A stretch of 61,163 nucleotides of DNA from Herbaspirillum sp. ASV7 (GCF_016429215.1 NZ_JAELUH010000031.1:1-61163), one strand, 5' to 3'; shown: positions 32,693 through 42,704, counted from the stretch's first letter. Numbers and translations: made by a program. Notes: generated by a model not told the origin, from the letters alone.

Positions 32693-33616
32693 ATGTCGAC
32701 CATCCATACCCGCGTGCTGCAGGAGACTGCGGTGCGCTACTTCCTCGAAGTGGTGCGGCGCGGCTCCATCACGGAGGCGGCCGTCACGCTCAACGTCGCC
32801 TCCTCGGCCATCAGCCGGCAGATCGCCCGGCTCGAAGCCGAGCTGGACACGCCGCTGTTCGAGCGGGTCTCGCGCGGCATGCGCCCCAATGCGGCCGGCG
32901 AGCTGCTGGCCGCGCATGCCCTGCGCATGCAGCTGGAAGCCGAACGCATCGGCAATGAACTGGCGGCCCTGAAGGGATTGCGGCGCGGCGAGGTCAAGCT
33001 GGCCTGCACCGAAGGTTTCGCCCTGGAATTCGTGCCCAGTGCCATCGAACATTTCTGCCGCCAGCACAAGGGCATCCGCTTTCATCTCTCGGTGGGCAAT
33101 GCGGTGCACGTGGCCCAGCAGATCCGCGAAGGCGCGGTGGACCTGGGGCTGACCTTCACCATGGCGCCCGACGCCGATATCAAGGTGGAGTTTGCCCAGC
33201 GCGCGCCCATCATGGCGGTGATGCATCCCGGGCATCCGCTGGCGCAGCGCAAGCAGGTCACGCTCTCCGAGCTGGCGCCCTACCCGCTGGCCATGCCGCA
33301 GAAGAACATCACCATGCGCCGCCTGATCGACGCCTGCTGCAGCCGCCGCAATGTCTTGCTGGAGCCGACCCTGTCGGCCGACTCCATCAGTGCGCTGCTG
33401 TGCTTCGTGATGTCAGGCGAGGGCATCGGTTTCTCGGCGGCGCTGCCGATCCGGAAACTGGTGCGCGCCGGCCAGCTGGCGGCCCTGCCCATCCGCGACA
33501 AGGACATGAACACCCTGCAACTGGAGATCCAGTCCCTCAGTGGCCGCACCCTGCCCAACGCGGCCCGGGCCTTCCTCAATACCCTGATTGCCCGGGCCAG
33601 CCGCGACCAGCACTAG
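32693..33616 (+). CDS. LysR-family transcriptional regulator
   Basis: The 307-residue protein has the LysR HTH at about residues 11-70 (ETAVRYFLEVVRRGSITEAAVTLNVASSAISRQIARLEAEL) and the effector-binding domain from about 95 to 300. It is divergent from the MFS-amidase-ridA-oxidase genes and separated from them by a perfect palindrome, so it is their likely regulator. It converges on the porin gene with a 27-base gap. Confidence 0.9.
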   Translation: MSTIHTRVLQETAVRYFLEVVRRGSITEAAVTLNVASSAISRQIARLEAELDTPLFERVSRGMRPNAAGELLAAHALRMQLEAERIGNELAALKGLRRGEVKLACTEGFALEFVPSAIEHFCRQHKGIRFHLSVGNAVHVAQQIREGAVDLGLTFTMAPDADIKVEFAQRAPIMAVMHPGHPLAQRKQVTLSELAPYPLAMPQKNITMRRLIDACCSRRNVLLEPTLSADSISALLCFVMSGEGIGFSAALPIRKLVRAGQLAALPIRDKDMNTLQLEIQSLSGRTLPNAARAFLNTLIARASRDQH

Positions 33617-33643
33617 CCCGGCCGTTCTACACGCTCATTGCAC

Positions 33644-34765
33644 TCAGAAGGTGTGACGGATGCCCAGCTGCACGCCGGTCTCGCTGGCGCCCGCATCCGG
33701 CACCAGGGCCTGACCGGCGGTATAGCTGGCGCCGGTCATCTTGTAGGCCGCCGTGTTCTGGTTGATCAAGCGCGAGGCCACCGCATACAGGCGAGTGCGC
33801 TTGGAGAGGTCGTAGTTCAGGATCAGGCTGAACTGGCGCGCATTGTTGTTATAGCTGGAACTGTCCTTGACGTAACCGCCGCCGGCACCGATGGTGGTCT
33901 GCGCGTTGAGGCGGTAGTCGGCCGACAGGCTATAGGTGTTGTGGTAGTTGCCCGGGGTATTGCCGACCACGTTGCCGCTCGGGTCGTACTTGCCGGCCGG
34001 ATTGACGAAGACATTGCCGGTAGTGGCCGAAATCACTTCATTGGTGCGGAAGAAGGCCAGGTAGACCTTGCCGTTGCCGTAGTCGTAGTTACCCCCCAGC
34101 ATGAACTGCTTGACGCTATTGGTATTGGTACCGTTGTTGGCGTTCAGGTAGGCACTGCCCACATAGAGCGGCCCCTGCTGGGTCTGCGCGCCGATCTGGT
34201 AGACCGCATTGGAGGACGTGCTGCCGGCGCGTTCGCCCACCGAGTAATGCAGCTCGACGTTGGAGTTGGCGAATTTCGGCGAGACATAGCTGATGTCGTT
34301 GTCCACCCGCGCCAGCCAGTTGGCGAAGTTGTTGTAGGCCGAGCCATAGGTGGCGGCGCCGAAGGCATCCATGTTGCCCGAGTAGAGGAACATGACGCTG
34401 TTCTGCCGGCCCACGCGCACCTCGCCGAAGCCACCACCCAGGCCCACCCAGGACTGGCGGTCAAACAGGCGATAGCTGTTCTGCAACGCGCCGGTGCTGG
34501 AATCGAAACCGGTCTCCAGGTTGAAGGTGGCACGATAGCCGCCGCCCAGGTCTTCGCTGCCCTTGAAGCCCAGGCGGCTGGTCATCTCGCCATTGTTGCC
34601 CATGGCCCAGAGCGAGGTATCCTTGCCGCCCACGGTGCTCTTCTGATAGGCGGTATAGACATCCATGACGCCATAGATGGTCACCGAGCTCTGGGCCAGG
34701 ACGACGGGGCTGGCGACCAGCAGCAAGGCTGCCGGCAGCAATCGGGTGGGATGTTTGAACTGCAT
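33644..34765 (-). CDS. Outer-membrane porin (GalP-like position)
   Basis: The 373-residue protein has a signal peptide (1-25, ending VVLAQ), an N-terminal SSVTIYGVMDVYTAY strand, the GSEDLGGGYRATFNLETGF hallmark of Burkholderia-type general porins, and a C-terminal LGIRHTF with terminal Phe for BAM-dependent insertion. The start 34765 follows a strong AGGAGGAG site. It is the distal gene of the gallate-catabolic minus-strand group, where a porin (galP) is also found in Pseudomonas, so it may admit gallate-like acids. Confidence 0.9.
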   Translation of the reverse strand: MQFKHPTRLLPAALLLVASPVVLAQSSVTIYGVMDVYTAYQKSTVGGKDTSLWAMGNNGEMTSRLGFKGSEDLGGGYRATFNLETGFDSSTGALQNSYRLFDRQSWVGLGGGFGEVRVGRQNSVMFLYSGNMDAFGAATYGSAYNNFANWLARVDNDISYVSPKFANSNVELHYSVGERAGSTSSNAVYQIGAQTQQGPLYVGSAYLNANNGTNTNSVKQFMLGGNYDYGNGKVYLAFFRTNEVISATTGNVFVNPAGKYDPSGNVVGNTPGNYHNTYSLSADYRLNAQTTIGAGGGYVKDSSSYNNNARQFSLILNYDLSKRTRLYAVASRLINQNTAAYKMTGASYTAGQALVPDAGASETGVQLGIRHTF

Positions 34766-34890
34766 GGGGTTTCTCCTCCTGTGGGTAAATCGGTGTTGTT
34801 GGTGTTGTCGATGCTGACCGCATGGGGCGCACGCTCCCCGCCGCCCACGCGGGCGCGGGCGGCACTTGTTGCCAATGCGGACGGGAAAAC

Positions 34891-35418
34891 TCAGGCCTGT
34901 CGTTCGAAGTGCTTCTTCACGACCAGGGCCAGCGGCACGGTAAAGAACAGGTGCGACATGAAGCCGCCGATGATGACGGCCGGGTCGTAGTAGTTGGGAT
35001 GGTTGTCGGAGGCAATCATGATGGCCACGTGCATCAGGATCCACGCCACCACCGCATAGAACAGCGCCACGAAGGTCGCCTCATAGCCGCGACGGCGGAA
35101 ATGCGGCCACAGCGCCGCAAACAGGATGCCCCACACCAGCGTGAAGAAGAAGTGGATGCCGGTGCCCACGAAGTAGGCCAGCAGCCCCAGCGACTCCTGT
35201 ACCTCGCGGCCGAATACCAGGCCGGTGGCGTTGCGCGGGATGCCGGCCAGCGGCATCATGTGCTGCGCGCCGACCCAGACCAGCGCTTCATAGATCCAGA
35301 TGATGATGCCGCCGGTGAGGCCGCCGATGATGCCGGCCTTGAGCAGCGCGGCGCGGTCCTTCCAGCCGGACGAGGGGGTGGCCGTAGCGAGGGTGGCCGG
35401 GTGGGATGCGGTTTGCAT
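34891..35418 (-). CDS. Small inner-membrane protein, YagU-like
   Basis: The 175-residue protein has four hydrophobic helices (AGIIGGLTGGIIIWIYEALVWV; SLGLLAYFVGTGIHFFFTLVWGILFAAL; TFVALFYAVVAWILMHVAIMI; VIIGGFMSHLFFTVPLAL). The pattern, with GIHF and a histidine-containing last helix, resembles YagU-type membrane proteins. The function is unknown. It lies between galC and the porin, in the same direction. The start at ATG 35418 (MQTASH) is followed by a plausible cytoplasmic tail; the longer frame upstream is out-of-frame galC. Confidence 0.7.
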   Translation of the reverse strand: MQTASHPATLATATPSSGWKDRAALLKAGIIGGLTGGIIIWIYEALVWVGAQHMMPLAGIPRNATGLVFGREVQESLGLLAYFVGTGIHFFFTLVWGILFAALWPHFRRRGYEATFVALFYAVVAWILMHVAIMIASDNHPNYYDPAVIIGGFMSHLFFTVPLALVVKKHFERQA

Positions 35419-35605
35419 GGTGTCTTCCTTCTCCTTGGATTGGCGAGTGGGCTGGCGGATGTGCCGGCCCTGCTGTGTGCTACAACTCGGTGCTGCGACT
35501 CGTCGGCCGCTTGTGCGTTTTCTTATTTTTGTCTTGCCTGACTGTCCTATGGATGGCAGTCGGTTTTTGATGTCGTTCCGGTCTCCTCCTCTGGTCGGTT
35601 CTGTC

Positions 35606-36304
35606 TCAGTCGATATACCTGAGCCCGGCCGCTTCCAGCGGGCCACGCATCTTGTACATGTCCAGTCCCAGCACGCCGGCGGCGAGCTGGGCGCGCTTCT
35701 GCCCTTCCAGGTCTTCACGCTGCTGCGCGACCTGCGCCACGCGCGCGGCATCAGCCGCCGGTACGGCCACCACGCCATCGTCATCGGCCACGATCACGTC
35801 GCCCGGGTTGACCAGCGCCCCAGCGCAGATCACCGGGACGTTGACCGAGCCCAGCGTGGCCTTGATGGTGCCCTTGGCGCTGATGGCGCGGCTCCAGACC
35901 GGGAAGCCCATCTCCTTCAGGACCTTCACGTCGCGCACGCCGGCATCGATGATCAGTGCCTTCGCCCCACGTGCCATGAAACTGGTGGCCAGCAGGTCGC
36001 CGAAGTAGCCATCGGTGCACTCGGCGGTCACCGCCGCCACCACGATGTCGCCCGGCTGGATCTGCTCGGCCACCACATGCATCATCCAGTTGTCGCCCGG
36101 GTGCAGCAGTACCGTCACGGCCGTGCCCGACACCGATGCGCCCGCATAGATGGGGCGCATGTAGGGCTTGAGCAAGCCGGTACGCCCCTGCGCCTCATGC
36201 ACGGTGGCCGCGCCAAAGCGGCCCAGTTGCTCTGCCACGCCGGCATCGGCGCGCACGATATGGCGCTTGACCACGCCCAGTTGATTCATCAGCGGTGTGC
36301 TCAT
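35606..36304 (-). CDS. galC: 4-carboxy-4-hydroxy-2-oxoadipate aldolase
   Basis: The 232-residue protein belongs to the RraA-like/HMG-CHA aldolase family. It has the GYFGDLLAT loop and the substrate/metal motif DAGVRD (R124, D125), which distinguishes the class II pyruvate aldolases from RraA proper. It cleaves 4-carboxy-4-hydroxy-2-oxoadipate to pyruvate and oxaloacetate, the last step of gallate and protocatechuate 4,5-cleavage, and usually also decarboxylates oxaloacetate. It starts 3 bases after the ligJ-type stop; ATG 36310 is an alternative start overlapping that gene. Confidence 0.9.
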   Translation of the reverse strand: MSTPLMNQLGVVKRHIVRADAGVAEQLGRFGAATVHEAQGRTGLLKPYMRPIYAGASVSGTAVTVLLHPGDNWMMHVVAEQIQPGDIVVAAVTAECTDGYFGDLLATSFMARGAKALIIDAGVRDVKVLKEMGFPVWSRAISAKGTIKATLGSVNVPVICAGALVNPGDVIVADDDGVVAVPAADAARVAQVAQQREDLEGQKRAQLAAGVLGLDMYKMRGPLEAAGLRYID

Positions 36305-36306
36305 GC

Positions 36307-37344
36307 TCATAGTCCTTTTTGTGTCAGGGCGGCATCCAGGCGCGGGAAGACGCGGCGGGCATTGCCTTCGTAGATCTGATGGCGTTCTTCGTGGGTGAGA
36401 TCGGCAGCCTCGATGTAGCGTTTGGTGTCGTCGTAGTAGTGGCCGGTCTCGGGGTCGATGCCACGCACAGCGCCGATCATCTCGGAGGCGAACAACACGT
36501 TCTCCACCGGAATCACCCGGGTCAGCAGGTCGATGCCGGGCTGGTGGTAGACGCAGGTATCGAAGAAGATGTTGTTCAGCAGATGGTCCTTGAGCAATGG
36601 CTTCTTCATTTCCTGTGCCAGCCCGCGGAAACGGCCCCAGTGATACGGCACCGCGCCGCCGCCATGCGGGATCAGGAACTTCAGCGTCGGGAAATCCGTA
36701 AACAGATCCGACGTCAGGCACTGCATGAAGGCCGTGGTATCGGCATTGAGGTAGTGCGAGCCGGTGGTGTGGAAGCAGGCATTGCAGCTGGTGCTCACAT
36801 GGATCATGGCCGGCACGTCCAGCTCCACCATCTTTTCGTAGAGCGGATACCAGCTACGGTCCGACAGCGGCGGCGAGCTCCAGTGACCGCCCGAGGGATC
36901 GGGATTGAGATTGATGCCGACGAAACCATATTCCTTCACGCACTTTTCCATCTCCGCGATGGACGTGCGGATATCGGCGCCGGGCGACTGCGGCAGCATG
37001 GCCGCGCCAATGAAGTGATCGGGGAACAGTTGCGACACGCGGTAGCACAGCTCGTTGCAGATCGCCGCCCAGGTCTGGCTGGTGTTGAGGTCGCCGATGT
37101 GATGCGCCATGAAGGACGCACGCGGCGAGAAGATGGTGAGATCGGCGCCGCGCTCCTTCATCAGGCGTAGCTGGTTGGTCTCGATGGAGTCGCGCAGCTC
37201 GTCGTCGCTGATCTTCAGCTCGGCGACCTTGGGGCCGAGTTCGGGCGTCTTCAAGTTGGCGATCTGCCGGTTGCGCCAGTCTTCCAGTGCCTTGGGGGCG
37301 GTGGTGTAGTGGCCGTGGCAATCGATGATGAGGCTATCTCGCAT
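36307..37344 (-). CDS. ligJ: 4-oxalomesaconate hydratase (LigJ-type amidohydrolase)
   Basis: The 345-residue protein is an amidohydrolase-superfamily TIM barrel with the N-terminal metal pair in DCHGHYT (H10, H12) and later PAMIHVS and [12 protein letters not shown]. It hydrates 4-oxalomesaconate to 4-carboxy-4-hydroxy-2-oxoadipate. Flanked by the aldolase and the tautomerase it fills the middle step of the pathway. Pseudomonas uses an unrelated hydratase (GalB) here, so this cluster uses the Sphingobium-type enzyme. It starts 6 bases after the galD stop. Confidence 0.9.
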   Translation of the reverse strand: MRDSLIIDCHGHYTTAPKALEDWRNRQIANLKTPELGPKVAELKISDDELRDSIETNQLRLMKERGADLTIFSPRASFMAHHIGDLNTSQTWAAICNELCYRVSQLFPDHFIGAAMLPQSPGADIRTSIAEMEKCVKEYGFVGINLNPDPSGGHWSSPPLSDRSWYPLYEKMVELDVPAMIHVSTSCNACFHTTGSHYLNADTTAFMQCLTSDLFTDFPTLKFLIPHGGGAVPYHWGRFRGLAQEMKKPLLKDHLLNNIFFDTCVYHQPGIDLLTRVIPVENVLFASEMIGAVRGIDPETGHYYDDTKRYIEAADLTHEERHQIYEGNARRVFPRLDAALTQKGL

Positions 37345-37350
37345 GGGGAC

Positions 37351-38487
37351 TCAATCCGTGACATTGAAGAGATGGGCGGGGATGAGGACTTCCCCGCGCA
37401 TGATGGGACGCGCCGTGCGCAGTAGCGCGGCACGCAGGATCTGTTGCGGGTCGCGGGCATCGAGCTCCAGAGCCACGCTGAACTCCCCGCTGGGATGCTC
37501 GACCGACACCGTCGGGTGCAAGCCACCTGCGGTGCGGGCCAGGCCCTGCGCCGCCGAGCCTTCCAGCACGCAGGCAGTCGCCACCGTGACAGCAGCCAGC
37601 ACGCCGATGGCGTCGTGGCAGACATGCGGGATGAAGCAGCGGGTGGCAATGCTGCCGCCCTCCCGGGGCGCGCAGAGCAGGCACATCTTGGGGTAGTTCT
37701 TGTCCGCCACATCGCCCAGGCCCATCAACGGACCGCAGGCCAGGCGCAGCGCTTCCAGCTGGTCCTTCAACACGCGGTCACCATTGAGCGCGGCCACGCT
37801 CTCGTCGCCACGCAGGCCGAGGTCGGCGGCGCGCACCAATACCATGGGCATGCCGTTGTCGATCAGGGTGGCAGCGATCTCATGGGCCACGCCATCGGCG
37901 CTGTTGAAGCGCACGCGGTCCAGCACGCGGCCGCTGGGCAAGAGCGCCGGGCAGACCGAACCGGCCGTATCGAGGAAACTGATGCTGACCGGCGCGGCGC
38001 TGCCCGGCACGCCATCGATGCGGGTGTCGCCGCTGTAGCGCAGGCGCCCGCCCGGGGTCTGCACGGTGATATCGCATTGCATGCCGGTGTTGAGCGTGAG
38101 CACGCGAGCGGTGGTGGTCTGCTCACCGGCCGTCACCAGCCCGCGCTCGATGGCGAAGGGCAGCACGGCGGCCAGCATGTTGCCGCAATTGGGCGTGGTA
38201 TCGACCCGGTCGGAGTCCGGCTGCAGCTGGGCAAAGAGGAAATCCAGATCCACCCCCGGCATGCTGCTGCGGCTGACGATGCCGGCCTTGCTGGTCAGTG
38301 GATGGGCGCCGCCCAGGCCATCGATCTGGCGCCGGTCGGGCGAGCCCAGGGCTGCCAGCAGCACGCGGTCCCGTGCGGCCACATCGGCCGGCAGGTCGCT
38401 GGCCACGAAGAAGGGGCCGCGCGAGGTGCCACCCCGCATCAGGGTGCAGGCCAGGGGCAGGAAATCCGGGCTGTCGGTGATAGGCAC
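37351..38487 (-). CDS. galD: 4-oxalomesaconate tautomerase (PrpF family)
   Basis: The 378-residue protein belongs to the PrpF/diaminopimelate-epimerase-fold isomerases, with LMRGGTSRGPFF near the N-terminus and TPNCGNM, which carries a typical catalytic cysteine. It converts the keto and enol forms of 4-oxalomesaconate released by gallate dioxygenase. Translation appears to start at GTG 38487 with AAAGG upstream, since no suitable ATG exists nearby. It is the first gene of the minus-strand gallate operon and is divergent from the LysR gene. Confidence 0.87.
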   Translation of the reverse strand: MPITDSPDFLPLACTLMRGGTSRGPFFVASDLPADVAARDRVLLAALGSPDRRQIDGLGGAHPLTSKAGIVSRSSMPGVDLDFLFAQLQPDSDRVDTTPNCGNMLAAVLPFAIERGLVTAGEQTTTARVLTLNTGMQCDITVQTPGGRLRYSGDTRIDGVPGSAAPVSISFLDTAGSVCPALLPSGRVLDRVRFNSADGVAHEIAATLIDNGMPMVLVRAADLGLRGDESVAALNGDRVLKDQLEALRLACGPLMGLGDVADKNYPKMCLLCAPREGGSIATRCFIPHVCHDAIGVLAAVTVATACVLEGSAAQGLARTAGGLHPTVSVEHPSGEFSVALELDARDPQQILRAALLRTARPIMRGEVLIPAHLFNVTD

Positions 38488-38617
38488 GCTCTTAACCTTT
38501 GAAAATGATGGCGCCGAGTATGCGTGAGCGAGGGCCGGCCTTGGTTGCGTTGTGGGCCCTCCTCTGTTCTAATTTTCTAATCGGGTTCAGAAACCGGCAG
38601 CCCGCCGGACCATCATC

Positions 38618-39823
38618 ATGTCCTTGCTCAACCTGCGTCACCTGCATGTCTTCAATGTCGTCGCCACCACCGGGGGCGTGCGCCGCTCTTCCGACACGCT
38701 GCTGCGCGCTTCATCGGCGGTGGCGCGTTCGGTGGCGGCCCTGGAGCAGAGCCTGGAGACGCAGCTGTTCGAGCGGCGTGGTCGCGGCATGCTGCTGACT
38801 GCCGCCGGCGAGGCCGTGCGGCTGCGGGTGGAACGCATCGAGGCCGAGCTGCGCGAAGTGCGCGACGACGCCCTGCGTCTGCGCGAACGCACCGGCAGCC
38901 AGGTGGGCAGCCTGGATGCGCTCTTCAATGAACGCCGCCTGCAGGCCGCCGCCCTGCTGGCCGAGACCCACCACATGCCCAGCGTGGCGCGCCTGATGGA
39001 GGTCTCGCCCTCGGCGGTGAGCCAGTCGCTGGCGCTGCTGGAGGGCATCCTGGGCCAGCCGCTGTTCTTCCGCACCGCCCATGGCATGCTGCCCACCGAC
39101 GCCGGACGCCGCTGGACCGAGCGCTTCGGCCGGGCGCTGGCCGAGCTGCGCCACATCCCCGAAGACATCGCCGCCCTGGACGGCATCGTGCAAGGCACGG
39201 TGACCATCGGCGCCTTGCCGCTGGCGCGCTCGCAACTCTTGCCCACCGCGCTCACGCGGGTACTGGCACGCCATCCGCGCCTGCAGATCCGCTCGCTGGA
39301 GAGTCCCTATGAAGAGCTGGCAGCCGGCCTCATGAGCGGGCGCATCGACTTCATCGTCGGGGCCCTGCGCGCCTTCTCCAGCGATACCTTCGACATGCGG
39401 CCGCTGGTGGCCGACAGCGCCGCCCTGATTGCCCGCGCCGGCCATCCGCTGGCGCAACGCAAGAAACTGGCCCTGGCCGACCTGGATGGCTATCCCTGGG
39501 TGTTGTCGCGGGCCGGCACGCCGCTGCGCGATTCCATCGAGCAATTCTTCCGCGACAGCCAATGGCCGGCCCCGCGCCCAGCCGTGGAAACCGGCGACCT
39601 GGCGCTGCTGCGCGGCCTGCTGGTAGGCAGCGACATGCTCACCGTGATCTCGGCCAAGCAGTTGCACCACGAGATCGCCACCGGCCAGCTCACCACCCTG
39701 CCCCTGGCCATGCACGGCCTGCAACGCCAGATCGGCCTGATGCTGCGCCGTGGCGCCCACCTCTCGCCCGGCGCACGCGCGCTGCAACAGGAGGTCGAGG
39801 CGGTCGCCGCGGCCTGGCGCTGA
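38618..39823 (+). CDS. galR: LysR-family regulator with two HTH domains (GalR-like)
   Basis: The 401-residue protein is about 100 residues longer than a standard LysR. It contains one HTH at residues 3-65 (LRHLHVFNVVATTGGVRRSSDTLL...LEQSLETQLFERRGRG) and a second at about 103-170 (FNERRLQAAALLAETHHMPSVARLMEVSPSAVSQSLALLEGILGQPLFFRTAHG). A normal effector domain (about 185-395) follows. It sits between the divergent galD-ligJ-galC operon and galT-galA, so it is the likely gallate-responsive activator. The ribosome binding site is weak. Confidence 0.85.
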   Translation: MSLLNLRHLHVFNVVATTGGVRRSSDTLLRASSAVARSVAALEQSLETQLFERRGRGMLLTAAGEAVRLRVERIEAELREVRDDALRLRERTGSQVGSLDALFNERRLQAAALLAETHHMPSVARLMEVSPSAVSQSLALLEGILGQPLFFRTAHGMLPTDAGRRWTERFGRALAELRHIPEDIAALDGIVQGTVTIGALPLARSQLLPTALTRVLARHPRLQIRSLESPYEELAAGLMSGRIDFIVGALRAFSSDTFDMRPLVADSAALIARAGHPLAQRKKLALADLDGYPWVLSRAGTPLRDSIEQFFRDSQWPAPRPAVETGDLALLRGLLVGSDMLTVISAKQLHHEIATGQLTTLPLAMHGLQRQIGLMLRRGAHLSPGARALQQEVEAVAAAWR

Positions 39824-40012
39824 TCCGGCGGGAATCCATCCCGATTAGCAAATGGCAACGCTCAGGTAGCCGAAAGCAATACTCATCGAAACGCCCCACC
39901 GTACACTGCTTGCCATGTCGAGGCAGGCTTGTTGCGCTTCGACCTGCCTCATTCCAGCCGCGTGGACATAAACCGGCGCTTTCCAATAATTCGACATCAC
40001 GACGGAGACTTA

Positions 40013-41344
40013 ATGAATACAGCACAATCGCTGGACGTGCGTTCGCACATCAATGCACGCAAGATGTCCGGCTACCAGTGGCTCTTGCTGGTGCTTTGCT
40101 TCCTGATCGTGGCCACCGACGGCATGGACGTGGCCATCATGGGCTTCCTGGCCCCGGGCATCACCAAGGAATGGGGCATCTCGCGGGCCGCCTTCGGTGT
40201 GGTCATGAGTGCCGCGCCCATTGGCCTGGCCATCGGCGCGCTGCTGGTGGGCCCGCTGTCGGACCGCTACGGTCGCAAGAAGCTGCTGATGACGGCGGTG
40301 GCCTGGTTCGGCGTATGCAGCCTGGCCTGTGCCGCCGCGCATGACGTGGTGACGCTGTCGGCGCTGCGCTTCCTGACCGGACTGGGTCTGGGTGCGGCCA
40401 TGCCCAATGCCACCACCCTGCTCTCCGAATATGTGCCGGAGCGCTCGCGCAGCACCTTGCTGGCGATCATGTTCACCGGCTTCAACCTGGGTTCGGCCCT
40501 GGTCGGCTTCCTGGCGGCGGCCTTGCTTCCCGACCACGGCTGGCGTGCCGTGCTCATGGTGGGCGGCGCCATCCCGCTGGTGTGCCTGCCCTTCTACCTG
40601 TGGCTGGTGCCGGAATCGGCGCGCTTCATGGTGGTGCGCAACTATCCTGCCGATCGCATCGCCCGTACCCTGGCGCGCGTCTGCGGTGGCGAGTTCGCCG
40701 CCGGCCAGAGCTTCTGCGTGAGCGAGCCGCAGGTCAAGAGCACCCAGCCGGGCAAGGTGCTGCTCTCGGATCACTACCGCAAGACCACGCTGTCGCTGTG
40801 GGGTACCTACTTCATGGGCCTGCTGGTGATCTATCTGCTCTCCGGCTGGTTGCCCACCCTGATCAAGGATGCCGGCCTGCCCATCGAGAAGGCCGCCAGC
40901 ATCACCGCCCTGTTCCAGCTCGGCGGCACCGTTGGCGCGCTGGTGGTAGGCTACCTGATGGACCGCTGGTCGCCCAGCCGGGCCATCGCCGCGGCCTACA
41001 TCTCGGGCGCCGTGTTCATCCTGCTGCTGGCCTCGGGCAGCGTGCAGTCGGGCATGTTCGCAGCCTATGTGTTGCTGGCGGGCTTTTGCATGAGCGGTGC
41101 GCAGACCGGACTGAACGCCTTCGCGCCCTCCTGCTACCCGACCGTGGTGCGGGCCACCGGGGTGTCGTGGATGCTGGGCGTGGGCCGCTTCGGCAGCATC
41201 CTGGGCTCGTTTGCCGGTGGCGTGCTGCTGTCCATGGGCTGGGGCTTCGGGGCGGTCATCGCCATCCTGGCGGTACCGGCCACGCTGGCGGCGCTCATCA
41301 TCGTGTTCATCCAGCTGGGCCAGCGCCCGGCCGCCGCAGTCTGA
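40013..41344 (+). CDS. galT: Aromatic acid:H+ symporter (gallate transporter)
   Basis: The 443-residue MFS protein belongs to the AAHS family. It has the acidic first-helix motif LIVATDGMDVAIMGFLAPG, the loop GPLSDRYGRKKLL between helices 2 and 3, and RFLTGLGLGAAMPNATTL. It imports aromatic acids with protons; beside galA the expected substrate is gallate. I start it at ATG 40013 behind GGAGAC. galA follows 52 bases downstream in the same direction, so they probably share a transcript. Confidence 0.88.
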   Translation: MNTAQSLDVRSHINARKMSGYQWLLLVLCFLIVATDGMDVAIMGFLAPGITKEWGISRAAFGVVMSAAPIGLAIGALLVGPLSDRYGRKKLLMTAVAWFGVCSLACAAAHDVVTLSALRFLTGLGLGAAMPNATTLLSEYVPERSRSTLLAIMFTGFNLGSALVGFLAAALLPDHGWRAVLMVGGAIPLVCLPFYLWLVPESARFMVVRNYPADRIARTLARVCGGEFAAGQSFCVSEPQVKSTQPGKVLLSDHYRKTTLSLWGTYFMGLLVIYLLSGWLPTLIKDAGLPIEKAASITALFQLGGTVGALVVGYLMDRWSPSRAIAAAYISGAVFILLLASGSVQSGMFAAYVLLAGFCMSGAQTGLNAFAPSCYPTVVRATGVSWMLGVGRFGSILGSFAGGVLLSMGWGFGAVIAILAVPATLAALIIVFIQLGQRPAAAV

Positions 41345-41396
41345 TCAGTTTGCTCGATAAGAGATACCGGATTCATCTGAAACAGGAATAGATTTC

Positions 41397-42704
41397 ATGG
41401 CCAATATCGTCGGCGCCATCGCCACCTCGCATACCCCCACCATCGGCTTCGCGCTCGATGCCAACAAGCAGCACGACCAGGTCTGGGCCCCCATCTTCAA
41501 GGCCTACGAGCCGGTGCAGCAGTGGCTCAAGGAGAAGCAGCCGGACGTCCTGCTGGTGGTCTACAACGATCACGTGACCTCCTTCTTCTTCGACCACTAC
41601 TCGGCCTTCGCGCTGGGCGTGGGCGACCAGTACCAGGTCGCCGACGAAGGCGGCGGCGCCCGCAAGCTGCCGCCGGTGGGCGGTCATGCGGCCCTGGCGC
41701 GCCATATCGGCAGCTCGCTCATGGCCGACGAGTTCGACATGTCCTTCTTCCAGCAGAAGCCGCTGGACCATGGCTGCTTCTCGCCGCTGTCGATGCTGTG
41801 GAAACACCAGGACGGCTGGCCCGGCCAGATCATCCCGCTGCAGGTGGGCGTGCTGCAGTTCCCGGTACCGACCGCGCGCCGCTGCTACAAGCTGGGCCAG
41901 GGCCTGCGCCGCGCCATCGAAAGCTATCCGGAAGACCTGGACGTGGTCATCGTCGCCACCGGCGGCCTGTCGCACCAGGTGCATGGCGAGCGCGCCGGTT
42001 TCAACAACACCCCCTGGGACCACCAGTTCCTGGACCTGCTGCAACACGATCCCGAGGCCCTGACCCGCCTGACCCACGCCGAGCTGGCCACCCTGGGCGG
42101 CCTGGAAAGCGCCGAGGTCATCATGTGGCTCATCATGCGCGGCGCCATGCCGGCCGGCGTGAACTGCCTGCACCGCGAGTACTACCTGCCCTCAATGACC
42201 GGCATCGCGGTGGCCGTCTACGAACCCGCCGTCGCGGTCGATGCGAGCCTGCAGGCGGCCGACAAGGAGCGCCACCTTGCCCATATCGCCACCCAGCTGG
42301 ACGGCATCGAGAAGCTGGCCGGCACCTATCCCTTCACGCTGGAGACCAGCAACCGCCGCTACCGCATCAACCGCTACCTGCACCAGCTGATCCAGCCGGC
42401 TTTCCGCGAGCGCTTCCTCGCCGATCCCGAGCTGACCTTCGAGGAAGCCGGCCTGTCGGCCGAGGAACGCGACATGATCCTCCGGCGCGACTGGCAAGCC
42501 ATGATCCGCTATGGCGTGATCTTCTTCTTGCTGGAGAAGATGGGCGCGGTGGTGGGCGTGTCCAACCTGCACATCTATGCGGCCATGCGCGGCCAGTCGC
42601 TGGAAGACTTCCAGAAGACCCGCAATGCGCCGGGCGCGCTGTATTCGGTGGCCGGCAGCGCCTCCGATCGCGCCGCCGACTGGGACAAGACCGGTACGCG
42701 CTGA
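41397..42704 (+). CDS. galA: Gallate dioxygenase (fused LigB- and LigA-type domains)
   Basis: The 435-residue enzyme joins an extradiol-dioxygenase catalytic domain (1 to about 280; Fe ligands H12 in ATSHTP and H59 in YNDHV) to a LigA-like small domain (about 310-410; RINRYLHQLIQPAFRERFLADPE, GVSNLHIYAAMRG). This is the domain order of Pseudomonas GalA. It opens gallate between C4 and C5 to give 4-oxalomesaconate, which the divergent operon then processes. A fused protein rather than separate LigA and LigB indicates gallate rather than protocatechuate specificity. AGGAA lies before the start. Confidence 0.92.
   Translation: MANIVGAIATSHTPTIGFALDANKQHDQVWAPIFKAYEPVQQWLKEKQPDVLLVVYNDHVTSFFFDHYSAFALGVGDQYQVADEGGGARKLPPVGGHAALARHIGSSLMADEFDMSFFQQKPLDHGCFSPLSMLWKHQDGWPGQIIPLQVGVLQFPVPTARRCYKLGQGLRRAIESYPEDLDVVIVATGGLSHQVHGERAGFNNTPWDHQFLDLLQHDPEALTRLTHAELATLGGLESAEVIMWLIMRGAMPAGVNCLHREYYLPSMTGIAVAVYEPAVAVDASLQAADKERHLAHIATQLDGIEKLAGTYPFTLETSNRRYRINRYLHQLIQPAFRERFLADPELTFEEAGLSAEERDMILRRDWQAMIRYGVIFFLLEKMGAVVGVSNLHIYAAMRGQSLEDFQKTRNAPGALYSVAGSASDRAADWDKTGTR

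Noticed and set aside
35606-36304. RraA regulator of RNase E
   Set aside because: The fold is shared, but the DAGVRD aldolase motif and the adjacent ligJ and galD genes point to the pathway aldolase.
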